Shown here one piece after another: positions 16,827 to 23,831 of a stretch of 45,677 nucleotides of DNA. Position numbers and translations under genes: made by a program. The first letter of the stretch is position 1; each line of letters opens with the position of its first letter. The DNA is from Akkermansiaceae bacterium (GTDB lineage: Bacteria > Verrucomicrobiota > Verrucomicrobiia > Verrucomicrobiales > Akkermansiaceae), in contig JALZVA010000132.1 of assembly GCA_023301335.1 (NCBI GenBank), forward strand, positions 1 to 45,677, read 5' to 3'. Under the pieces are notes generated by a model. That model did no database searches. It was not told the DNA's origin and saw only the letters and a list, made by a program, of their open reading frames with translations.

Positions 16827-19800
16827 TTACAAGAAATATTCCACGCCTGCTTTGAATAAGGGCTGGTGTTTATTACCTGTAATGTTCTTGGCTACATGTT
16901 CTCCACGACGTTCCGTGTGTCCCATTTTTCCGAGGACGCGCCCACATGGAGAGCTAATACCTTCGATGGCATAGATAGAGCCGTTAGGGTTATAGCTGAT
17001 GTCCATACTTGGTTGGCCTTCGAGGTCTGTGTACTGAGTAGTGATCTGCCCATTGGCAGCGAGGGCCTTAATCTCTGTCTCAGAGGCGATAAATTTGCCT
17101 TCTCCATGAGAGAAGGGCACAGAATGGAGGTCACCTACTTCACAGCCAGCGAGCCAAGGTGACTTGTTAGAAGCGATCCTTGTAGTGGCATAGCAGGCGA
17201 TATGGCGTCCAATGTCATTGAAGGTGAGGGTGGCTGCACCTGCTTGAGGATCACGGATTTCACCGTGGGGAACCAAGCCTGTTTTAACCAGTGCTTGGAA
17301 GCCGTTACAGATACCTAGGATCAGGCCGTCTCTATTTTTGAGAAGATCCATCACAGCGTCACTCACTTCTGGATTACGCAGCACAGTGGCAATGAATTTT
17401 CCTGAACCGTCTGGCTCATCTCCTGCGGAAAAACCTCCGGGAATCATGAGGATCTGAGAGGATCGAATATGAGCTGCTAGGGCAGCTAAGGATTCTTCGA
17501 CATGGTGTGAGCTAAGGTTACGAAAAACCTCAATATGGGCATCGCCTCCAGCTTGATTAAAGACCTTGGCTGAATCATACTCTGAGTTTGTGCCTGGGAA
17601 GGCTGGGATGATGACCTTAGGCTTTGCAGCTTTGCTGAGGTGGGTAGATTTACGTGGAGTCAAATCACCAGTGTAGTGAAAGGTCTCTAAGGCACTATTA
17701 GCCACTTCTGTTTGTGAGGGGTAGGTGCTTTCGAGTGGGGCTGTCCAAGCGTCTCGTAAGGAATCGAGACTTAGCGTTTCGGAACCAAGCTTGAGGGAGG
17801 ACTCGGCATGAGTCTTTCCTATGAGCGTTGCATTGAGTGCTTCGGGAAGCGTCTCTCCAGCTTTTAGCTCAACGATCCAGTTAAAGTAGCGTTCGTGGAA
17901 GAGCTCGTCTTCTGAGCTTGTGAGCTCTGCACCAATATCATTGCCGATCATCATTTTGGTGATGCCAACGGCAAGGCCACCTTCAGCTAAGGAATGAACA
18001 GCGTTAAGCTTACCTTCAGTATTGGTGGCGTAGAGAATAGAGGCGTAGTTTTTAAGTGTTTCAAATGCTGGGATTCCATTTTCATCACGAGGAACTGTGA
18101 CAAGGTAGAGCTCACTGCCGACTTCTTTTAACTCTGGAGAAATCGAGAGGCTGGCTTTCCCTGGGGCAACGGCAAAGGAAACGAGGGTCGGTGGGACATC
18201 AATGTCATTGAAAGTACCTGACATGGAGTCCTTACCGCCGATAGCTCCGAGTCGTAACTCGTTTTGTGCGGTGAAGGCTCCTAAGAGAGCTGAGAAAGGC
18301 TTAGCCCAGCGTGCAGGGTCTTTCCCTAGTTTTTCAAAATATTCTTGAAGGGTGAGACGGATGTCGTCGATGTGTGCGCCTGAGGCAACAATACGACAAA
18401 CGGACTCTGTCACCGCATAAAGTGCTCCATGGTAAGGAGACCAGGTGGCGATGTTAGGGTTGAAGCCCCATGCCATGTGCGATGTCGTATCGGTGGTGCC
18501 ATGCTCCACAGGGAGTTTAGCTACCATGGCATCCACGGGAGTGAGTTGGTGTTTTCCACCGAAGGGTTGAAGCACAGTGGATGCACCGACGGAGGAGTCA
18601 AACTGCTCTCCTAAACCTTTTTGTCCACAAGAGTTGAGGTCTGAAAGGGCGGTGAGGAATTTGTTTTGAAGGCCTTTGGCTTGTTCGACCGAGGGAATAG
18701 GCTGACCAAGTGGAGAAGTGCCAGTAGGAGCGGCTACATCGACTTTTGCAGATTGGGTAATACCGTTAGTGTCGAGGAAGGCACGTGAGAAGTTCACGAT
18801 CTTCTTACCGCGCCAGCTAATAGTAAGTCTGCCGGTATCGGTCACGTCTGCAACGTAGGTGCATTCGAGATTTTCTTTATCGCAGGCTTCTTTGAAATAG
18901 TTGATTTCGGAGGCGTCCACACAGATAGCCATTCGCTCTTGAGACTCTGAAATCGCAAGTTCTGTGCCATTGAGCCCGTCGTACTTCTTAGGAACGTCAT
19001 CGAGTCTAATGTCGAGTGATGGGGCGATCTCTCCAATAGCTACCGAGACACCTCCAGCGCCAAAGTCATTACAGACGCGGATTTTTTTAGCGAGCTCTTC
19101 ATTGCGGAAAAGACGTTGGATTTTTCTTTCTGTAGGTGCGTTTCCTTTTTGCACTTCAGCAGAGTTGTCGAGAGCGGTATCGGTGTGCTCCTTAGAGGAA
19201 CCAGTGGCCCCACCTACACCATCGCGACCTGTGCGGCCTCCGATAAGCAAAATAACATTCCCTTTTTCAGGTGAACCACGGAAGACATTACGCTGTGGAG
19301 CGGCGGCAACGACGGCTCCGATCTCCATGCGCTTGGCGACATAGTTGGGGTGATAGACTTCAGAAACTTGTCCGGTGGCAAGTCCGATCTGGTTCCCGTA
19401 AGAACTGTAGCCGTCGGCTGCACCTTGGCAGATCACGCGCTGCGGAAGTTTACCTTCGAGGGTTTCTGAGAAAGTTGTTCTGGGGTCGGCTGCTCCCGAA
19501 ACACGCATGGCCTGAAAGACGTAAGAACGGCCTGAAAGGGGATCGCGAATACATCCTCCGAGGCAAGTGGCTGCACCTCCGAAGGGTTCAATCTCTGTAG
19601 GATGATTATGCGTCTCATTTTTGAACATGAGTAGCCAGTCTTCTTCTTTGCCGTCCACATCGACGGGGACAACGATAGAAGCGGCATTGATCTCTTCAGA
19701 AATTTCGACGTTATCGAGCTCACCAGATTTTCTTAATTCTTTCATCCCAATCAGGGCGATGTCCATTAAGGTTTCAGGGCGGCTAGAAAGCTTTTCTTCA

Positions 19801-20576
19801 TACACGTCCTCGCGCACCTCTTGGTAGCGTTGATAGGCGTCTTTAATGATCTCTGTACCATCTTGGAACTGAATGTCGGTAAGTTCGGTAGCAAAGGTGG
19901 TGTGGCGACAGTGATCAGACCAATATGTGTCTAGCATTTTAATCTCGGTGATACTCGGGTCACGCTTTTCCTCGTCGCGGAAATACTCTCGAGTGAAATT
20001 AAAGTCTTCGAGACTCATGGCTAGGCCAAGTTCTTTATGGCGAGCACTGAGAGCAGTGGTGTCCTCTGTGATGAATCCGTCTAGAAGGGCGACGTCTGAA
20101 GGCTGCTCTACCTTAGCGGCGAGAGATTCTGGTTGCTGCATCGAAGCTTCTCTGGAATCCACTGCATTGATACAGTATGTTTTGATTTTGGTAAGTTCTG
20201 TATCCGAGAGTGAACCTTCAAGAATAATAACCTTAGCGGAGGCAATCAGAGGTTTTGATTGTTGGGTGAGGATCTGCACGCATTGGGCCGCAGAGTCAGC
20301 ACGTTGGTCGAACTGACCGGGTAGGTATTCGACTGAAAAGGCTGTCTCGTTAGTAGCAAGAGAAAGTTGTGCCGATGAGGTAGCGATTTGAGGTTCGTCT
20401 AAAATCAGGGCACATGCCTGAGAAAATTCATCTTGGCTTAGCCCGTCGACGTCGTATCGCTGGACGACACGAACGTTCTTCACGCTATGGATATCAAGAT
20501 TTTCCTTCAGGTCAACGATGAGACGCTTTGCCTCAGAGTTGAATTCGATCTGCTTTTCGACAAAAACGCGGTTCAT
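16827..20576 (-). CDS. purL: Phosphoribosylformylglycinamidine synthase, large single-chain form
   Basis: The 1249-residue enzyme converts FGAR, ATP and glutamine to FGAM in purine synthesis. The N-terminal part is followed by the linker motif TYWSDHCRHTTF (~212), the FKNETHNHPTEIEPFGGAAT nucleotide site, and two AIR-synthase-like halves. A fused class I glutaminase starts near residue 990 (VIIPAFPGTNSEYDSAKVF). Its catalytic triad is visible: Cys1090 in GICNGFQ, His1220 and Glu1222 in GHTER. The length and motifs match the single-chain form seen in clostridia and Bacteroidetes rather than the split PurS/PurL/PurQ form. It stands alone with its own terminator, preceded by the DnaA-box palindrome 145 bases upstream. 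Confidence 0.96.
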   Translation of the reverse strand: MNRVFVEKQIEFNSEAKRLIVDLKENLDIHSVKNVRVVQRYDVDGLSQDEFSQACALILDEPQIATSSAQLSLATNETAFSVEYLPGQFDQRADSAAQCVQILTQQSKPLIASAKVIILEGSLSDTELTKIKTYCINAVDSREASMQQPESLAAKVEQPSDVALLDGFITEDTTALSARHKELGLAMSLEDFNFTREYFRDEEKRDPSITEIKMLDTYWSDHCRHTTFATELTDIQFQDGTEIIKDAYQRYQEVREDVYEEKLSSRPETLMDIALIGMKELRKSGELDNVEISEEINAASIVVPVDVDGKEEDWLLMFKNETHNHPTEIEPFGGAATCLGGCIRDPLSGRSYVFQAMRVSGAADPRTTFSETLEGKLPQRVICQGAADGYSSYGNQIGLATGQVSEVYHPNYVAKRMEIGAVVAAAPQRNVFRGSPEKGNVILLIGGRTGRDGVGGATGSSKEHTDTALDNSAEVQKGNAPTERKIQRLFRNEELAKKIRVCNDFGAGGVSVAIGEIAPSLDIRLDDVPKKYDGLNGTELAISESQERMAICVDASEINYFKEACDKENLECTYVADVTDTGRLTISWRGKKIVNFSRAFLDTNGITQSAKVDVAAPTGTSPLGQPIPSVEQAKGLQNKFLTALSDLNSCGQKGLGEQFDSSVGASTVLQPFGGKHQLTPVDAMVAKLPVEHGTTDTTSHMAWGFNPNIATWSPYHGALYAVTESVCRIVASGAHIDDIRLTLQEYFEKLGKDPARWAKPFSALLGAFTAQNELRLGAIGGKDSMSGTFNDIDVPPTLVSFAVAPGKASLSISPELKEVGSELYLVTVPRDENGIPAFETLKNYASILYATNTEGKLNAVHSLAEGGLAVGITKMMIGNDIGAELTSSEDELFHERYFNWIVELKAGETLPEALNATLIGKTHAESSLKLGSETLSLDSLRDAWTAPLESTYPSQTEVANSALETFHYTGDLTPRKSTHLSKAAKPKVIIPAFPGTNSEYDSAKVFNQAGGDAHIEVFRNLSSHHVEESLAALAAHIRSSQILMIPGGFSAGDEPDGSGKFIATVLRNPEVSDAVMDLLKNRDGLILGICNGFQALVKTGLVPHGEIRDPQAGAATLTFNDIGRHIACYATTRIASNKSPWLAGCEVGDLHSVPFSHGEGKFIASETEIKALAANGQITTQYTDLEGQPSMDISYNPNGSIYAIEGISSPCGRVLGKMGHTERRGEHVAKNITGNKHQPLFKAGVEYFL

Positions 20577-20720
20577 AAAATTAGCTACTTAAATTCCTTA
20601 AAAAGGGTGCCAAATGAGTAGGCGAAGCAGCGAGTGGAGTCAATGGAAATAGGGCTTAATCCTATGCCGTATTATTAAAAAAGGCGCGCGTTTTTTAACA
20701 AAATTCACGTAGTTTGGATA

Positions 20721-20755
20721 TTCACAACTTATTCACATTGTGGATAAGTTGTGAA
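20721..20755. promoter_or_regulatory. Palindrome of two inverted DnaA boxes
   Basis: The arms of this 35-base inverted repeat match over 17 bases with a single mismatch. Each arm contains a DnaA box: TTATTCACA on the plus strand (20729-20737) and the exact consensus TTATCCACA on the minus strand (20739-20747), one base apart. A third near-match, ATATTCACA, lies at 20718-20726. The sequence sits in the 335-base gap between purL and the C25 peptidase gene, in AT-rich DNA with a GCGCGC patch just before it. There is no T run, so it does not look like a terminator. It may be a DnaA-titrating or DnaA-regulated site, or part of an origin. The rest of the gap (20577-20720, 20756-20911) shows nothing clear apart from a G run near 20811-20818. 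Confidence 0.6.
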
Positions 20756-20911
20756 CAGCGCCCCTTTGCCTTCAAGGAGGTTGGGAAGTATTGGAGCAGA
20801 AGTAAAAAGGGGGGGGTGCTTAATTGATTCCAACTTCCTTAAGCTAAGAGTAGCATTACTGTCTCCCTAGCTATCTTGCTAAACTGCAACATGGCTTAAA
20901 CTGGTTAATGG

Positions 20912-22447
20912 CTATTTATTTTTGGCAGGGGAGTAGTTTTTCACAATGGCATTAATGTTCGGTCCAGTAATAGAAACGGAATAGGGGCTATTGAGCTTAA
21001 AGTTCTCAGGAAGTTGAAAACTGAGTTCTTTGCCGCTATTGATTTCTTTCGTTTGGTAAAAAGCACCTGGTTGCCAAATGGTGATGGTTGCTGTTTGTTG
21101 AATATCACTGCTGAGAGTGAGAGAATTTTCTTTAGCTTCAATATTTAGTGAAGGTGTATGAGGAGGGGTTGGACGAAGATCAATACTGGGGTCTCCTAAG
21201 AAGTTAAGCTCAGAAAGACACCAGTGATAGCCACTATGAATGAGCGCGTCAGGTGTCATTTCTTTTTTTGCCAGATGGAAGGCCTCTCCTGCGGAAATGG
21301 CTGAAGAGCTTAAACCATTCTTCCAGAATGAAGTCATTAAGCTAGTGGTTCCATCCATTTTTCCTTCAGTCACCATCTTCTTCAGATCGTTTGCAGGATC
21401 GTGAAAAATAGGAAGCCCTTCGCGCGATGGGGTAATGGCGATCACTGCTCCTGCCTCTGGCTGTCTGAGCATGGACTCGGTGATGGATGGGTCAAGATCA
21501 CTATCAAATTCCCCAGTGAAGCAACTTACGGTGGTGAGGCAGAGGTAAGCATCTTTGTTAGTCATTTCACGTACATTCTTTGCAGTAAACGAATGCTTAC
21601 CCTCTAGTTGCCAAACAGGTAAAAATCCGTGGCCGTGAATGTGTAGTTTTGAATAAGATTTACTATTAAGCTTATAGATAAGATTGGGAGTAGATAGCGC
21701 GTAGTCACCTGGTTTTTCTTTATCCCAAGGTGTGGCATTAGAAAAATAGTGGAGTCCCTTACCTTCCCAGTGCGTGCTAATTTCATTCCAGCTAGTACGT
21801 AATTTGGGGAATGAGGCTTCGACTGTGCCCGTATAGAGTAAAGTGTCTGCAAAATGATCAGAAGGGTAGTTCGACTCATAAGAGATGATTTTCTGTGTGT
21901 ATGCCTCTACGTCTTCTGTCACACGCACGGGGATTCGGCCAATAAAGATGTTATCATGTGTGTAAGCGAGAGAGTCACGATCTTTAGTCCATTCTCCATA
22001 GACTCCGTCTTGGTTGGTATCCCAGGATTTAGAGCTTACATAGTAGCTATCAGAGGGAATATCATTGTAATTGATACGCCCTCCGAAGACGCTGTGTTTA
22101 GAGTCACGGTCAGGCACTAAGGGGAGGTGAGGGGAACTATCTCCCCCTAAAATCACCCACTGTGTTTTTCCTGAGTCAGCATGGGAAAGCACACAGTGCC
22201 TAATCTTATCCTGAATATCCCGACCTTTGTATGCCTGCTCAATCGCTCTAACAGTAATGATCTTGGTCGGTCTTCCTGTAGAAGTTTTCCAATGCGCAAA
22301 GGGTAGCCATGCATCCTTAAGCTTTTCTGCGGTGATAATGAGAATCCCATTATCACTCCCTGTGGTTTCTGGAAAGCTAATCTCAGAGCCATAGCTAGAG
22401 GCGATAGATAACATAGAGTAGAAAAAAATGGGATACAGTTGTTTCAT
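20912..22447 (-). CDS. Secreted C25 (gingipain-like) cysteine peptidase, no propeptide
   Basis: The start is set at ATG 22447 because it opens directly into a signal peptide (MKQLYPIFFYSMLSIASSYG); an in-frame GTG at 22465 is less likely. The ~511-residue protein follows the C25 pattern: GILIITAEKLKDAW at the start of the caspase-like fold, WVILGGD, a HIHGHG motif with the catalytic His near 271-273, TTVSCFTGEFD with catalytic Cys at ~309, and LNFLGDPSIDLR closing the domain. An Ig-like C-terminal domain follows. The fold begins almost at the signal peptide cleavage site, so the long N-terminal propeptide of gingipains is absent. No T9SS sorting tail was seen. Location is periplasmic or extracellular. 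Confidence 0.82.
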   Translation of the reverse strand: MKQLYPIFFYSMLSIASSYGSEISFPETTGSDNGILIITAEKLKDAWLPFAHWKTSTGRPTKIITVRAIEQAYKGRDIQDKIRHCVLSHADSGKTQWVILGGDSSPHLPLVPDRDSKHSVFGGRINYNDIPSDSYYVSSKSWDTNQDGVYGEWTKDRDSLAYTHDNIFIGRIPVRVTEDVEAYTQKIISYESNYPSDHFADTLLYTGTVEASFPKLRTSWNEISTHWEGKGLHYFSNATPWDKEKPGDYALSTPNLIYKLNSKSYSKLHIHGHGFLPVWQLEGKHSFTAKNVREMTNKDAYLCLTTVSCFTGEFDSDLDPSITESMLRQPEAGAVIAITPSREGLPIFHDPANDLKKMVTEGKMDGTTSLMTSFWKNGLSSSAISAGEAFHLAKKEMTPDALIHSGYHWCLSELNFLGDPSIDLRPTPPHTPSLNIEAKENSLTLSSDIQQTATITIWQPGAFYQTKEINSGKELSFQLPENFKLNSPYSVSITGPNINAIVKNYSPAKNK

Positions 22448-22532
22448 AAGCAGAGAGACTAACACATTTACTGAGGGAATACGAAGGGGATTTTTTTCAT
22501 TAAATCAATAGGATAACGAAAAATGTGGAGAG

Positions 22533-23351
22533 TTAAAAAAAGAGCTTATCAAGTTCTATGAGCTCATGGCTGAGGTCCTTGGTCCAGAGGTCATTGTGCC
22601 CTGCGCCTTTGATCAAGAAGCGTTTATTCTTACCTGGGTGGTTTTCTTGAAGCTTTTGAGTGTGCCAGGCGGGGATGACCTTGTCATCGTTTCCATGGAG
22701 AAAGAGGCAGGGGCTATGAATGTGCTTTATTTTTGAGAGATTGTGAAATTTATCAAAAGGGAAGATAGGGATGTGTGTGGCGGTGCGGAAGGCAGAGGAA
22801 AAGGTGCTTTCGAGAATGAGCCCTTTAGACGGATGACGCTGTGCTATTTCTGTGGCGATTCCTCCTCCAAGTGATCGCCCCCAAAAAATAATGTCCTCTG
22901 TGGTATAGCCGAGGTCATTGGCTCTTTGGAGAAGTGTTTCAGCATCTTCATAGCAAGATTGTTCTGAGGGTGTCCCCTCAGTAAGACCGTAGCCACGGTA
23001 GTCCATGGTGAGGACTGATAGTCCCTGTGCATTCAAATGCTCAGCAAAGGGTCGAAGCATACCAATATCTACGGCATTACCATGGAAATAGACAACCAGA
23101 GCCTTCTCTGTGGGTGAGCGCCAGAACCGCGTGGCAAGCTGAGTGCCGTCTTTTGCTGCGATAAAATCAAGACCTTGAAGGGTTTTACTGTAGCTCGCTG
23201 GGGGTGAGGGAAAGAGAAAGTAGGATGAAAAGAACAGGGCGATAACGAGTAGAGTCAAATACACGAAGCCAATGAGCTTAAAAGGGCGTTTCCAGTTGAG
23301 TTCTCCAATGAGGATTTTTTTCCATGGGATTTTTTTTGTTGTTTTGGGCAT
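22533..23351 (-). CDS. Membrane-anchored alpha/beta hydrolase
   Basis: The start is placed at ATG 23351 (MPKTTKK). An upstream in-frame start at 23450 would run through the terminator hairpin at 23412-23439, which makes it unlikely. The ~272-residue protein has one N-terminal membrane helix (IGFVYLTLLVIALFFSSYFL) and an alpha/beta hydrolase fold: VVYFHGNAVDIG, LTMDYRGYGLTEG, the nucleophile Ser in WGRSLGGG, the acid Asp in HGNDDKVIP and the base His in GAGHNDLW. It resembles the Bem46/YfhR family of bacterial hydrolases with unknown substrates. It probably sits on the membrane with the catalytic domain on one face. Confidence 0.85.
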   Translation of the reverse strand: MPKTTKKIPWKKILIGELNWKRPFKLIGFVYLTLLVIALFFSSYFLFPSPPASYSKTLQGLDFIAAKDGTQLATRFWRSPTEKALVVYFHGNAVDIGMLRPFAEHLNAQGLSVLTMDYRGYGLTEGTPSEQSCYEDAETLLQRANDLGYTTEDIIFWGRSLGGGIATEIAQRHPSKGLILESTFSSAFRTATHIPIFPFDKFHNLSKIKHIHSPCLFLHGNDDKVIPAWHTQKLQENHPGKNKRFLIKGAGHNDLWTKDLSHELIELDKLFF

Positions 23352-23411
23352 GGTGCTAGAAATAGCACTTGCATGTGTAAAAATGATGAAGAAGGAGTGA
23401 AAAAAGCATGA

Positions 23412-23439
23412 AAAAAGGGAGCCGTTTGGCTCCCTTTTT
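23412..23439 (-). terminator. Intrinsic terminator of the EF-hand gene
   Basis: On the minus strand GGGAGCC and GGCTCCC form a perfect stem around a 4-base loop, extended by A/T pairs and followed by a T run. It lies 28 bases after the EF-hand stop. The flanking A and T runs would let it work in both directions. Confidence 0.8.
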
Positions 23440-23466
23440 GAATAGATCAATAACGATCGCTAAGAA

Positions 23467-23727
23467 TTAAAGATTTTCTGTTTCCTCAGCCTTATTATTG
23501 TTAGATCCTTTACTCTTCTTTTTGCCTTTGGCTGCACGTGCAGCTTTAGCTGCCTCTTTTTCTGTATCAGAGAGGACGCCATCACCGTCAGTATCGAAGC
23601 GCTCAAGCATTTTAGCTTTCCTTTCTTCAGACTTTGCACCTTTAGATTTATTACCTTCTCCAGCTTGAGCGAAAGAAGTGAGAGCGATTGCGGATACTGC
23701 TGATATTACTAATGTTTTAGTGGTCAT
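23467..23727 (-). CDS. Small secreted EF-hand protein
   Basis: The start at 23727 gives a good signal peptide (MTTKTLVISAVSAIALTSFAQA); another ATG five codons upstream is possible. The mature part of ~64 residues holds one EF-hand calcium loop, DTDGDGVLSDTE, preceded by a helix (KAKMLERF), then a Lys/Ala-rich stretch and an Asn/Glu tail. Single EF-hand periplasmic proteins of this size are common in Verrucomicrobiota and Planctomycetes; their role is mostly unknown. It may bind Ca2+ as a dimer. It is divergent from uvrA, 104 bases away, and has its own terminator. Confidence 0.8.
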   Translation of the reverse strand: MTTKTLVISAVSAIALTSFAQAGEGNKSKGAKSEERKAKMLERFDTDGDGVLSDTEKEAAKAARAAKGKKKSKGSNNNKAEETENL

Positions 23728-23831
23728 GAATATGAAACTCATATGGGTTTTAAAAGTTGCAATAAAAAGTAAATTTATTTCGATTTTTTTAGAGAGCTTG
23801 ACCTTCTGAGTGGAGATTTGTTTGATCTAGC

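Noticed and set aside
20811..20818. G8 run upstream of the C25 gene end as a phase-variable tract
   Set aside because: It lies downstream of the C25 gene and outside any coding region or promoter spacing I can support.
22447..22465. GTG start adding six residues to the C25 peptidase
   Set aside because: The ATG at 22447 leads straight into a typical signal peptide; the GTG has no better ribosome site.
23351..23450. Longer N-terminus of the alpha/beta hydrolase
   Set aside because: It would run through the terminator hairpin of the upstream EF-hand gene and has no family similarity.
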